Positions 13,301-28,300 of a DNA stretch of 64,000 nt are shown in pieces; position 1 is the first letter of the stretch; every line of letters starts with the position of its first letter. Below the pieces are notes generated by a model. It was not told the DNA's origin. It saw only the letters and a list, made by a program, of their open reading frames with translations, and made no database searches. The DNA is taken from positions 16,228,385 to 16,292,384 of the forward strand of contig CM043870.1 in NCBI GenBank assembly GCA_023846275.1, given 5' to 3'. The position numbers and the translations under genes are program-made. This stretch comes from Vanilla planifolia. Taxonomy: Eukaryota; Streptophyta; Magnoliopsida; Asparagales; Orchidaceae.

Positions 13301-16300
13301 ACTGATATATATCATTTTGTTTTGGATGTCCAATCAAACGTGTCTTTTGTTGTGTGGTTGTTTTGGATGTATATACTAACAGAACCAGGTTTAGAGAATA
13401 GCACTGTACCGTATAAATTTGCAAAATGAGGTTTGAAAGTCCAAATTGCTAGAAATAACCCTAGGCACTTGTGAACTAATTGTGGACGAGATAGTTGACC
13501 TTGTGTACCCAAAAAGTTGTAGAAACACACTTACAAACTAGAACATATGATACATATTTAAGATCTTAGATAATCCAATACATCTTAGTCTTATTATATC
13601 AATATTTTGCAAAAGGTTGACAAGGATAATGCGGTGATGCTACGAGTATCACTTGAAAATAATGATCCAAATTGGAAAGTTTAGAAATCGTGTTTAATAG
13701 TTAGCAACAGTATCAAAACATTGTAGAAATATTTGAATCAATTCCAGGTTCATCAAAATGATGAACAATGATGTTCTCTAGGCTCTTAATTGATGAAACC
13801 TTGCAGTTTAAAAAGCTAGCATGCATCCTTGATAATCCAAATACAACCATGTAGATATTTGCACTTTATATGCATGCCTAATATTTGGTATAAATGTAGA
13901 AACGATGTGTATGATAGATACATCATAGTAATATATGAAAATAACTAAAACATATTTAGAAATATTTACAAAAAAATAAGGAATCCTTGATTTTTAGCCC
14001 AAATGTCATCTATGAAGTTTTTATTAAGCAGCAATAATGAAATGGGAGCTGCCACGCCAACCCACCCCTCCCCCCTTTCTCTTAGAAGTACTTGTGATCA
14101 ACAGGAACACATCATAGAAAGATGGGACAGTGAGTTTCCAACTGTCTAAGCAATTATAAATATTTGATTATCTTGATCATCCATGATATTTCCTAGGACA
14201 AGTAAAATATTGATAATAACATAATGTTGTAATGATGCTCCAACAAAAACATACACAAAGAAGACCCCACATATACAAAATTATGTTATGCAAGCTTGAC
14301 AAAGTGGATCAAATCTCAAGGATGATACCAAGTTATTTTTTCTTGACATTGGCCCTTCAAGTGTAAGGTCTATGAGAAGGATAAAGTCAATGTATGACGA
14401 GGTGGGAGTGGAGGTGTGGGCATAAATGTTTAGTGTATCACTAGTAAATGAGTAAGACCATAAATAGTATGATCAATAAGCTCTAGCAATGGAGTAATCT
14501 CAAGAATTGAGTCAAGTATCTGTGGAGCTAAATCATTAACAAGTGGATGTGTAGTAGTTTTTGACTTAGGTACATCATTAATAAGGTTAGTAAATAATTA
14601 CTCAATAATATCATTGTACTTCTAAGATAGAAGAACATTTGGCTCAAAACTATGATATTATAATATGACACTTCTTTTGTCCCTTTTTTATTGATTATGT
14701 TCTTGACCTTTTTCTCATGTTTTTTTTATCTTTGCACCTTTAATTTTTCTAAGCAAATTTAAAATTTCCAAATTCTTTATAAAAATTTTTGCCATCCTGG
14801 TGCCAATGCTTACCTTGTAATTTGCATACGAATATTTAATGTCGTATAACAAAATTTGTGAATATTATAAAATAGTATGTGAATAGTTCATACCATACAA
14901 TTTAAAATTCGAGTCAAAATATCGATCATCACCCAAGTATTATTTTGAAATTTAATCAAATCCTAAATGTTAAGGTAACTAACTTGAATTTCATTAACCA
15001 TCGAGCATGTGTATCATAAGGTTCATATTTACAAACCTTAATTTGATGTCGTGGTTACATCAAGAGTTAAATTATTACTTTCCAAACTATGTTTCTCTAA
15101 AAGGATTAATTGCAAAAGCCCCAATTTTGGTTGCTTTTGCGATAGCTCGACCACCAAAGTCTCTCAAATTCTTGTACAATAAATTTTTCTCTGAATTTCT
15201 TTAAAGCAATATTAAACCTCTCCTATGGCTAAATCCCTTTTTTTATTAGTCCAAATTTGGCCATTGAAATTTCTAGTTGTTTCCCACTGTCCCTTCTCCC
15301 AAAAATCAACCAAGCTATCAATTTACTTTATTTCAATGCTCCAAACTATAATGGAGAGGAAGATACACATTATTGAACATTCTTTTGAAGTTTCATACTG
15401 TTTTCCTCACTAGTGGCAGTTTTTTGAGCATTTTAGGTTGTTCGCCATTAGGTTTAATTGAGTATTTTACAAAATTTGATAATTGTTTATTTTTTTTATT
15501 AAAGTCTTAAGTTAATTTAATTTCATAAATCTTTTGGCCCAAGTGACCTTCAAAATAAATTTTGAAATAAATTACTCATCAAATTTGATTATTTATAAAC
15601 TTTTCATAATTTTTTGATGTTGTTTAATATTTTTAATAGTTCATCTCTTTTAAAAATCATTAAAATAGTACCTTTAATAAGTTTGCCCACTTAAACATAT
15701 CAAATATTCACAAAAATTATATTATTGGATTTCACAAAATATATATTATTCTTGTAATTTTTCCATGATTTTTTGGCATCTTCCAATAACTTAATAATTT
15801 TCTCTCTTATAGAATATTTTTAATAATATTTTTCTCTAATTTACATTCTTTATTGTGAGCCTTTTTTCCTTAGGAATCAAAACCCTTTTCTAATGATATA
15901 TGATTTTTTAAAAATTGTACATAATTCATAAAAAATATTAAAATTTCGTATAATCATTTTTTAATTAAATTCATTATCTTCTTTGGTAATAATATATCTT
16001 TTTTTTCTTTATACTATGATCCATCAACATATTTTATTAATTCTTTTGTAAGAAATAAATTTTTTGAAGAATAACTAATTAAATAATACTCAAACTTTTG
16101 GGATATTAAACTTGTTTTGGCTCCAATTAGAGTGGTGGAAGCATTATGTATTTCAACTAGGGGATCAATTTGAGAAGCTTAGAAATTTGGAATGCTAGGA
16201 CAACACCAAACGTATTCCTTATATCATGTTTTTGTGGCCTCCCAAAGTTTAATTCTTTAATGTGCTATACTTATTAAGGTCCAAGAAGTAGCAGTGAAGA

Positions 16301-19300
16301 GATGACACAAAATGAAAATGGTGTGAAAGGTTTCTAATTTGAGATCCTTAGTAATTTGTTTAAGGATATCAGCGGATCTTTTATTTTTAATTGATTTTGA
16401 TGAAATTGAATATTAAGTCTTTGAATTTCTTGTCTCATTATTTTTTATACCAACCATCTTCCATACTTGAAACTAAGTCTTTTCCCTGCGTAAGTTTCTC
16501 CCAAGCACCTTTTTGTAGTTGTTAGGAGAGAGTGAAGTTGGAGCTTTGGCTTGAATTTCACTTCCCGTCTATGAAGTTTAATGCATATCATGTAATGTTG
16601 TTGTCATGATTCTTGAGCTTTTGAGTTTGCCCTGCTTTTGTGGGGAAATGAACATTGTTATGTTTAGTGATATTAAGCAAGGTCCCACTGTGCACGTTGG
16701 ATGTAGCTACTGTTAACCCAATTTCCATTTAAAGATTATTGGGCTCTTATCATGTTGTCCATGTGAGGTCAACCTGATATGGGCAGATAAAAACAATCAA
16801 CTAATCATCTAGGTAAGCCTCATCTCCAAAAAGTGATAACTCTGGGTTGCAACTTCTATTATCTAGTTATTTTCCTACAACAACATTCAGGAATTAGGCA
16901 GTCACATTTTGAATTTCTATCCAAGAGAACTCCTAGAGTTCTCATGGAGTGCAACCATCTCAGCAGAAAAAGTGGGGGCTGAGACCAGAATGTGGGCCTA
17001 ATACTTGACAATTCAATTGTAGAAAGAGGAAAGACTGTTGTGGGTACTTAATTATAAGAACTCTTCCTCAACAAAGTCTGAGGAACCACCTAAACAATGC
17101 TCTCAACAATTTTGTAATGACTCAAGGCCCTTCATACCAAGCTCTAAGATTCATCCTATCTACTTTGCAAGTGTTTATTTCTTGCTTCTAGTCTTATAAG
17201 GTTATGTGACCCCTTGTAAATTCTTTTATGACCATTTTGTACAGATAGTGACACTATCAGGTCTCTACCCATCATGGTTTTTCTATATTAGGATTTTTTT
17301 CACATAAACAATTGTTCTTACTAGTTTCTTTTATAAAAACCCTTAGTAGCTGTGAATATGAAGTCTCTACTAATGGATATGAATTACATGATAACAAATA
17401 CTAAAAGATTTGATTCTGCATCAAGAATCACCATAGTTGAATGGTGGTTGAATAAAGAGATTTACAACGCAACTTTACAAGATGGTGATTATCAAAATTG
17501 AAATGCCCTCAGATAAAGAGATTTGTGGTGCAGCTTTATGAGTTGCATTGGCACGACAGCTATTTAATAAGATTACTATGTTGAGGATATTTTATTGAAG
17601 ATTTTATAAAAAATTTATGATAGCATGCCATGTAATTGATGGCACTATAAACATTTTGTATATATTATCATGACTGATTTTCCCTGGAATTCTTTTGGTG
17701 TCTTATTTTCTTTACTTGACATTCTGGTCTTCCTCATGATAATAACTGCATTCTTTTAGAGATTGGTCGTTTGAAAGCACACAATTGCACCTCATCGTAG
17801 CATTTTGAGTATTCAAGATAGGGCACCCATTACAACTTTAATAGAGAAAAGAGGTGAGTAATATTCGTTGGTCATCTACAAGATGAAATTTACCTACTAT
17901 GGGAGCCTTAAATGTTCATATTTTATAATGAACATATTGATCCTTTAAGCAAATAGAGCGAGAGAAAAGTTGTTCTGCAGCTTATTTGGAATGATTGTGT
18001 TAATGGAAATGACAGCTTAGAGATTGTATCTTTGCACATAATATTTTTCTTTTTCAAGAAGAAAGTGGTTCATTTACCATTATAGATGCATGAAAAAACG
18101 TTCTCATAGAAAATTCAACCTTTGGTAAAGGCCATTTTGTCAGAAAGAATGTTATGACAACTGTCTTCACCCTTTTAGTGATGATCTTGGCACTGACCTT
18201 ATAGATAATATTACAGATGGGGATAAGCATGTAAAATTTGATCAAGTATTTCTTTTATGTCCATTTGAATAATATTATACCCGTTAGTGCTCGTACCTGT
18301 CCCATTTAAATTATATTCGACCAGCTATTTGCAAAAAATTGCTCTTCAAGGTTTTGTGATTGATCATGGATTTTAATTATAAAATATTCATTTCTCAATG
18401 TTGCTTTAAAGTATAACTTGATGCTTTAAGATATATACACAGAAAACTTTTGTACATCAAACTGTTTGCAATCCATGTAACCATCGAATTGTTTGTACTC
18501 AAAACATGTGCTTTTTGGAACTAGAAAAGTGTCATATGATATGCAATAAAGTATATTCACGAAAACCACATTACATTCTTACATCACATCGTTTATTCTG
18601 TCAAACAGGTCTTCTGGCACTGCAGAAGTTTCTATTTCATTTTCTTGTGACTTTCAATTATCTGGCACCACAAAAACTGTGCATTACACAGCATCCAAGA
18701 CTTTGACAGTGTTGTCTGATCCTCCTCTTGCTCTTGGCATGCCAGTAACATGGGTTCTCCCCCCTTCCTATATGACTTCAGATCTGCTGCCAGGTTCAAT
18801 AGAATCTTATGGACCATTAGATGTGCACTACCGCAGAAAAGGAATCATTTATTCAGTGTTAAGGACTTGTGAAAGCAAACAGCATCCTATTACAATACAT
18901 GGTGGCAAAATTAAAACTGGTAACGTCAATGATCTAGCTTGCATACAGGGAAAAGACCAAACTACAGAGCGAATTGAAATTGCATCTTGCATAAGAGTTT
19001 CTGAGGTTAGTTGGTCATGGTTGCACATCACTTACTAACACTTTTAGCATGGAATTGTTCATTTCAGTGTATTATAGAATCTTATCTATATTAATGTATG
19101 TTGGAAATATTTTTTGCTCAAGCCCCTTCTACATTAGCTAGTTTTGTGTTATGTTCTAATGTGATTAAAGCCAAACCGAGCATAAATTAGTTGTTTAAGT
19201 TAGTGTTAATTAATTGAACTTGTATGCTGATTTCTTATTCAAATTTATATTCATGAAAAAAAACTATTGATTATGGACTCTAGATATGCACCACAAACTA

Positions 19301-22300
19301 AAAAGCTAGGTCAACGAACCATATCATAATACTCGTTTTGGATAGTCAGAGAGTTTTTGATATGTAAACTCAGCCAAAATTTGAAAGCTATGACTTTCCA
19401 GGACAATAAACATAGAACCATGGCAAACTGATCGATTTGGTCATCTTTGTCCTTTTCAACAGATTAATGCACTCTCTTATTTCCTTGTCTAATATAGATA
19501 TTGCTAACTCAGTTATAAAAGTATCAACAGCAATAGAGTGAAGAGTGCATTTTTTAAAAGTGAGTTGCTAGCCATAGTGCTATCACTGCTGAAAGTAATT
19601 TTTAATAATGGCTGTATGGTCAGCTGATGGCCAATAAATGATTAAGCTAGTAAATGATTGGATCAATAATATAGTTACAAGAAAGTGAAATATCTAAGCA
19701 TGTGAATAAATAGATGAGGCTAAAATGCGATCAGCACAATTATCTGAGACTATAACTTAACACCTCTTTATCCCATCTTTGGGGATCAAATTAAGCATAG
19801 TACTTACAGTTGCTACAATATTGAGTTCAATTGGGAAAATAAATAGATACACAAGGCCACGATGAGTTGCATGGATGCGTGGGCATCAAACATTGTGGGC
19901 TTCCACAACAATACCAAGTTTGAGTCATCCAGAGACATGAGATATCAGAAGACAATTAATATTAGATTGAAATAGACATAAGATAATATGAGCTCTAAAC
20001 CAAATAGAGAAGCCCAACACTAAAATTATGGGCAAATTAAAATAAAAATCAATTCATATCTACATATTTTAGATGAATGTGAGGAAATAATTCATCTTGA
20101 GTGTTTGTATAGCTATTATAAAACAATAGATAGCAATTTGACCAAAACAAATTTTGATTGCACTAATCATCTCTTTGAATTCAGTCTTATGATGAATTGT
20201 TAGAATAGGAAGTTAACCTAATTATATATATATATGCACTAATTTAGTTTGCCGTAGTACTTTTGATGAGAAGCAGGATAACTTCCAAGAAATACAACAA
20301 ACTATCCATACTATGCAAATCATTAGATACCAATGGATAAATATTGACAACCAGCAATGAATGTTTAGGGTTATCAGAATAATCTACAAGCAACTAAAAC
20401 CAGATAGAAGATTGTGAGTACCCTTTATTATGTTAGCTACAAAAATTGGGATAATGGAAATAGCAATACTAACAGAAGAAAACCAGGTAACATCTAAGGA
20501 AAACATTGAACTGCCAATACCATACAAGTCAGTGTATACCAGTTGATAAATTATATCAACCAACACTACAAGTTCAGATTTATAAGGATAAAAACTAGCA
20601 TCCATCAGAAGACAAACAAATGTTTCAAGGAAGGGGCCATTTACAAATTGAATATGCCATGATGCAAAGCAATTAGAATGCAAGAAATAGTGAACCAGTT
20701 ATTACATTTACAAACACAACATCTATAGATATTTTTGAGCATATGTGTAATGATATTCATCAAGATGAATAGTCTCCACCAGGAATGTTGGATACAGATT
20801 AAAAAACAAATGTACATGGATATAAATATCATGTGTTTGCATATATGAGATGACAAATCAATACTTAATACAAGATGACAAGATATTGAGAAAAAACAAG
20901 TGTTTAAGACATACCTTTGTATCACTCCTAATCTAATCCCAAAGAAAATATATGAATTGGTCTATATATTTAAAAGCCTATGGCCTAAAAAAGTGAGAGT
21001 TTAGGCAAAAAAGGAGAAGTGTGGCTAAATTTGTCTTAAGTAGGATATAGCTTCCTCTCCATGTCAGCCTACTCAATGGCAAGGAAAACTTCTTTAAAGA
21101 ATTATTATGTTTCCATCAATTGGTGTTTTCCAAAAGCAGGGTGGCGTTTTTTTTAAAGTTCTTACTTTATTGATTAAAAAACTATTTGTTGATGTCGTAA
21201 TTTCCATTAATTATCGGATGATATTTTTCTTTAGAAATTAGCATTTTCAAAACATTTGCTCGGACACATGTCCTTATGTTTTTTTTTTATAATGCTAAGA
21301 TGCTAGATTATGTTCTGTAATATTGTGCATAAATATTTTTACTTAGTACTACAAAAATTTGAGAAAATTCACTTTGCATAAAGGGCAGGAAGTCTCTGCA
21401 ATATATGTTGTGTTATGTGTTTTTTATTACTATTTGTATTTTTAGGTTATTAAATGAATTATAAATGAGTGATTTATTAAATTCTTTAACTTCAATTTTG
21501 ACTAGAATTTTTGTTGCCCGCTCAGGTGGCACAGGTAAGGGTGTCTGTTGCAAAATCCTCATTCCATTCAGCATACCTCGGTGTAAATGGAAGGTTGGAG
21601 TTGGTAATTGACTACTTTGATGAGCTAGGTAATTTGTTCCCACATAGTTTTGGCTTTTCTTCTTAGTTACTCATGAAAGGCTTTATTTAGCTCTTTTTAT
21701 TTTGGTTTTTAAATTTTAAGGTTACTCATTTGCTGAAGCTAATGGTGCGGTTCCATTTGATGTTGAGATTAATCATCCAGATGTAGTATCTGTTCAACTG
21801 CCGGATGCTAAAAATATAACATCTAAAAAAATACTTCTGCAGGTTTGTTGATTCTACTCGAATTTTGTCTTGGGTCCAAAATCTGTATTCATCTAAATTG
21901 CTTTTGCATTGTATGGCCTAACATTTGTTTCTCCTTATGTCACTTTCCTGGTTTGAAGGCAAGGTCTCAAGGAAGAGCCCTTGCAAGAATATTAATTAAT
22001 CATAATCCAGAAAAGGCAGACTTCATTCTGGTACTATCTCACTCTTTTTGTATGGTCTTGCCAAATCAGTTGTGCTCATCTAGCAATTTGGTGAACTTAA
22101 GCACTGTAGATAAGGTTTCAGATGCTGTCTTTGTATTAAGGTATATTTATCAGCGGATTAACTAATTGATTTCACCTCATTCAGATATCCGTTGGAGCAC
22201 AATTATATCCTCAGAATCCAGTGTTAAATCTTGGTCAATCTATTAATTTTTCTATAATTGGGGATGGTAAGTCTATTTTTTTTAATTTTTCTACAAATAT

Positions 22301-25300
22301 AGCTAGTACAAATCTTTTTTTTTTTATTTTTATTCTCCACTTGAACACTAGCAACAACAAGCTTTACTAATCCAGGTGTTGTGAACATTTCCTTTGATGC
22401 AATCAAATTCTTAGTTTGCTCTTGTGTGCAATATCTAGAATAATGCCATTTGTATCATGTTTTGTGTGTTTTACTTTTTCTTTATTGCCATGCCATCTAT
22501 TTCTTAGGAAATTTTCCTATTTTAAGCTGCTGTGACTTTAGCCTTATGTAACTTGTGACTTTATATTAAAATCGTAGGTAATAAGCATAATGAGCTGTAC
22601 CATAGTCATTGTACTCTTTTTCAAAACGTTTTGCTTTCCTTTCCAAGATTGAGCTGGGAACTCCATTGAATTTCACTATACAAAAACTTTTATCTGGTTC
22701 TCACCTTTTAGTTCATCTCCAACCTCAAGCTTTCTGTTAAACTTAATTCAGTCCTCATCTTATTCCTTAGCAATTTTCTGATCTAATGGTAATAATGTCT
22801 AGATGAAAAAGGTCAGAAAGTTAGAACATTACCCATTTCTAGAGCCAGTCTTGTGTTCAGCCTTGTACCAAATTTGTCATCTTATAGAGCTTTGATCAGC
22901 AAATGTTCTGTTGTCACTCAGAGTTTGCCTTGCTGTTTAACCAATGGATTTCTTGTTAGAGTTCTGGCAAAATTAGCATCCTGAGAAAAAATTAGCAGAC
23001 TGAGAAAATGTTTTCTTGGCAAATGTATTCGTCCATATCTTTGGTTTAGGAACAAATGCAACTACTCTTGTTCTCCAGTAAAAATGTGCATTTGAGACAT
23101 TTACTTCCAAAAAAATGTATAGTTAGGACATTTTTATAATATGCCATTAGCATATTATGTATTACAAGTGAAGAGTTATCACATGTATTTTAACACAAAA
23201 AATAGAATTATAGTGGAGATGCAAAACTTTTCTAAGTCAATTTTTATCATATAGATGGATCAAACTGTACTTGTCTAATAGGGTATTACATGGTAGTTGA
23301 GATCATGCATAGTCTCTACGATTTGATCAAGCATATGCAGTTCTAGCAATCATCCCATGAGGCATCCATGTTTGCCATGTGTTTGTTGAAGTGTCAAACA
23401 AGCTTTTCTTCATCATACTAAGAAATCTGGTGGGACATGTTCTTCGATCAGCAGGTGGTGCTTGCGATATTTGATACTCCGATAGCCTTCTCATGTCAGT
23501 TGTCTGCAACTAGTTCAGCCTACGTAAGTTGGAACATTGGACAGCTTCAATGGTAATAATAGAATGCTTGTGCAAATGCATGGAAAAATGGCAGCATCTA
23601 ATCAGTTGTCTATAAATAGGATCCTTGGGTAATTATTCAATGTCTTTTGAGTGGGAAGGGAGAGAACTTTTTAAGAAATTTAAGCCCATGTTTTTGGAGA
23701 AATTTGGCTTCTTATTATTTGACTAGTCTCAGATTTGTCATTGTCACTTGTTGTCTTTAAACTGCCCATTATTAACCTATAAGGAAGACAAGACTAAAGG
23801 GTTATATTTATATATATTTGTTCGACATTAATAATCATTATGTTATAGATGAAGAACCATACCAATTATCACTAGTCATATGATCTCTCTTTTTTCTTTA
23901 TAACAATCTAAATTTTTATTTTTTGTAAATGGTGAACAATATGTTAAATTTGTATTTGTGTTTATAATATTGTTATTTTAATATATGCAAAAATATTTTG
24001 GCATTGTTTAGAGATGTATTTAAAATAGTTAATTTTGATTGTCTTGAAGTGCATGTCAGTATGCAAATATCTCAAAATTATAGTTAGTTATTCGCAAGAA
24101 ATTTATTAATTTATAGTTTATAATTTTTTGAAATCAGTTAGAATTACTATGAATTTACCAAGATTAATAATAATTATTAGATTTTTTTATTTAAAAGATA
24201 AGGATGGGCTTTAAGCTTATCTTGAGCTTTTGGAAGGCAAGGCTAGCTATGTAGGGCAAAAGCAAGAGCATGGGAAGAAGAATAAAGGGGGGGGGGGGGG
24301 GGGGGGGGTGGAGATTGAGAGAAGTGGAGAAGACCAAGGAGTTATTGTAGCAAAAATATCATGTTATTGTAGTAAGAGGAAATTAATAAACATGTCTTTG
24401 AAAAAGATTTAGGATGGCTATAATATGATGTTTAGTAAGTTGTTTTGAGGGTGCTATTTTCATTATTTGATTTTTTAATAGTCATATTTTGCTTTACTTG
24501 AAGTTGATTTTACTTTTGAAAAGAATTAAGAATCAAAATGAATCATCTATAGCATCTTATCCCTTAATTTGCATACAATGCGTCAATATTTCACGTACAA
24601 TACATTGGGTATAGGACGTATGATACATCATTTGACATGTAATTCATCAGGCCCATCATAATTGGGGGAGAGGAGAGAGAGAGGGAGGTTGTAGCATTGC
24701 TTTACTTGAGATATGCATACCTTATGTGTAAATTCAAAGCACAATGCTTTATACATTAGTAAACTATGTTAAGGTTGACATATCGTATGTTAAGAGAGGA
24801 AAAAGAAGAATTAAGCAAAAATTAGAACTTTGAGAATATTAAGTAATTGTGAATATTTTATATTTAAAAAAACAAGCATTTATGATATGATAAATTATGT
24901 ATGATTTATTTATGTAGCAAATGAAAGACAATAAAAAAAATAAAAGGAATCATTCTAAATAAATTAGATCGATAAACTAAAGTAATTATGATGTAAATTA
25001 TTATTATATACCTTTGAAATACATTTATGTGAGTATAATGTTATAACTTTAGTTGATACATGTGCATATATTATAATCTTAAATAGTATGTTATTAGTAT
25101 CATGTAATTGTCCACAAATAAAATGAAACCTATATTTGTATATTGCATTTTAATTGTTATAAATACTAGACTATGAAATAAGAAATGCAAATGAATAAAA
25201 AGAAAAATAAATGATCATTGAGATCAGAATATAAGAGCCTGATGATCTATCTTACGATATGATATAAGATGATAAATAGATGATGTTTCCTTATGACATT

Positions 25301-28300
25301 ATCTCATGATTACCAATATGATGAGATGAGACCTTCATCACTAGCACTTAATACAAGGCTTTGATGAATGGATTGGCATTAGAACTTGTTTTCAACCATT
25401 GCTAGTATTGTGTTAGGCTTTGATAAGTTCAACGTTTGATATTGTTAATACATATACAAGGCGATGATAGTCGAAGATGATATGATTTGATTGCTAGCCA
25501 GTTATGGTATCCTTATAAGTTGTAACTTGAATATGTGATGATATTAATAGATGTGATGATATAGGATTTTGTGGAGTAAGGACATGATCATTTTGGGAAA
25601 ATTAGGGTATTTATATGTTTTGAAAAATATAAAATGATGAGAAATATGAAAAAGGATAGAAATAAGAGATAATTAAAAAAAGTATTATAAAATGAAAAAC
25701 TTAAAATGCATACAATGAGCATGACCTATATGTGTACATTAGTTACATATTTTAATGAATATTTCTTAGATGTCATAAATATTTATTGTTTTTTTCTTTA
25801 TTTATGTGTTATTCTTGATTGTTTTTCATCTTGTTTTATTACTTGTAGTTATTAGTTGACCTATTGAGCTTATTATATTCATTACTCGCATTATAAGTTA
25901 GGATATAGATACACACGAAATTAGGGAATTGTGTGGTTTATGTGATACATCCCTAAAAGTGAGTGACTTGTGTTGAGCTCTATGATAAGTGTTATAAATA
26001 GATATTTATGTAGACATTTGCACAGTTATGTGGCAATTGTGAATAATATATGGGGTATACATATTTATTGCCATAGTTTTTGTTGTTTATTCTATTGAAA
26101 AATAGATTTAAATGTGTTTTCATTATCACTTTATTGCCATACTTTTTGTTGTTTATTCTATTGAAAAATAGATTTAAATGTGTTTTCATTATCACTCTCT
26201 TTTGATTGTAAGTTTTGTATCCTTGAGATTCCTACATTTTGTGATATGACTTAATATTTTGTGTTATTTGTATGTATTTTGGGTATTAATAAAGGGAATA
26301 GCCAAGTGGGAACGAAGCATGGTATAAGCATGAACTGCTGAACAATAACGTAAAGGTCATGAAGTGTCAGGTGCAATTTAGGTTTAAATTGCATAAAAAA
26401 TTATTTATCATTGACTTATTATATAATCATGATAAGAAGAACTAGTCATAGGACAAAAGAACTAGTTATGGATCAATAAAAAAAATAAATTAAATAATTA
26501 TGGAATATATTAAATCAATTTTTTTCTTGTCTAAAATAAAATTTTGAGTAGTTACATAGTTTGAAATATGAAGTCAAAGTAGCGATATGTGATTGATAGG
26601 TGAGTTGTGGTAAGTGACACATGTTTGGTGATACTTTAATGAAGGTGCTTAAAATAATTAAAGATATGGGTATGAAAGTCTTCAAAAAATAAGAAAAAAA
26701 TATGCTTTTATATTAAATAATTATTTTTAATTTTTTATTTAAAAGACCTGTTATGAATGGATGAATGATGAAATTGGTTCTAATTAAAGAATATGCATTG
26801 TTTGGTGGCTTGATTATTTAAGTCTTTTCATTATCCTTTTTATTTTTTTTATCTCAAGCAATTATCTTATTTCATCCCACTCTATTGGCTTTGCAAATTC
26901 TTTCATTTTTTGCTCTCAGTTATTGTAACAGTACTATAGCTTTTGCATTTGCGTTACTTGCCTGCTAGTCCCATATGCAGAGGGCCTAACCTGAGCTACC
27001 TACCTGCGTCATCACCATAGTTTACATGCCAATCTTATTTTCTTTTATATTTGAGTTTCTACTCAACCCAAAATCTTTTTTATTCTATATCAATAAGAGA
27101 CCAAACTTGATAACTTTGGGAGTGTTAATGAGTAGGAGATTGACATAGTTTGCATATGATATGATTGCATACAATTCATTGTTATCCTTCATTGAAATTT
27201 TTTTTATGAGCATATGTGCCATAGATTGAAAATAAGGAAGAATGATTGAATGGACTCAGAAAGAGTTGAATCTTGAATTAGTATTAGAAGGCTTCCAAGT
27301 GGACAAACTTGATTGATTCCATCTCCACTTCAAAGGAGGATCTAATTCCTTGGAGGCTAAAAGTTGGCATAATTGAACAAGATATTTCATGGTTTAGCTT
27401 GCCTAGATGATAGGAAAGTGTCACTTGTCATTTTTATTCTTCATAAGGCTGTTGACTTTTGGCAGCAATGCCACTACTGCATCTGATTCATAGGGTGTTT
27501 AGTGCGAGAGATGTCTTGGAGCAAGTTCACAGAATATTTTGAAAAGTGGTATGTGCCCTTGTTTGTGAGAGAGAAGATATGAGAAGATCTTATTGTGCTA
27601 ACATTATGAGACATGTAGGTTATTGATTATGAGAAAAAATTCTTTATCTTGGCTAGTTATGCACCAAATATGGTTAACCCAAAGGATTTAATCAATTGCA
27701 AAGTGGTGTGATAGTCTCTAGAACAAGTTTGAGATTAAGGTATCATTAGTTTAAAATAAACAATATTGTTTAAGTATTTTATAAAATTCGTTATGAGCAT
27801 TATTAGTTGTTGATATTGTCTTTTGGTCTCATAAATACAATGCACCTACAACTTTCATAAATTTGATGAATAGAATCTTCAAGTTTACGACGATATACTT
27901 GTGCATTAAAAGTCCCTTGAAGAACATAAAAATCATTTGCATGTTGTCTAATAGATTATAAGAGAACACAACTTTATGCAAGTTCTCTAAATACAAATTT
28001 TGGTTGTCTTGAGTGATGTTCTTGGGATATGTGATAAGGGCAAAAAGAATTTTCATGAATCTTCAAAAGATTGCTACTTTTGTAGATTAGCCTAGATCTT
28101 TTACGTTTTTTAAAATTTGAGGGTGTCATGGTCTAGTTATATGTCATAGAAAATTCATGAAAGGTTTTTCTTAAATGACCTTATCACTAGCAAAATTGAC
28201 ACAAAAAATATTGAGATTTTAGTGAAATTTTGTGAAAATAGTTTCTTAAAATTCAATAAGAAATTGATAACTTTAATCCTAATTCTACAAAAAAGAACAA

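Larger units (their letters stand above)
23899..26319 (+). repeat. 5' LTR of the intronic chromovirus
   Basis: It starts TATAACAATCTAAATTTTTA, matching the 3' LTR start TGTAATAGTCTAAATTTTTA. It shares blocks with the 3' LTR throughout, including 'AAGCAAGAGCAT.GGAAGAAGAATAA' near 24260 and 30140 and the purine/AT-rich end. It ends in ACGAAGCA just before the primer-binding site. The first dinucleotide has drifted from TG to TA. Unlike its mate it carries a 22-G run and a 66-bp tandem duplication. Confidence 0.8.

Noticed and set aside
20384-20925. Two overlapping minus-strand open frames inside a GP210 intron
   Set aside because: Hydrophobic, Cys/Ile/His-biased composition with no motif. Typical of chance frames in AT-rich DNA.
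24230-24412. Open frame with a poly-Gly stretch
   Set aside because: The glycines come from the 22-G homopolymer in an LTR. Not a gene.
25992-26195. Peptide with an internal repeat on the minus strand
   Set aside because: It is explained entirely by the 66-bp DNA duplication in the LTR.
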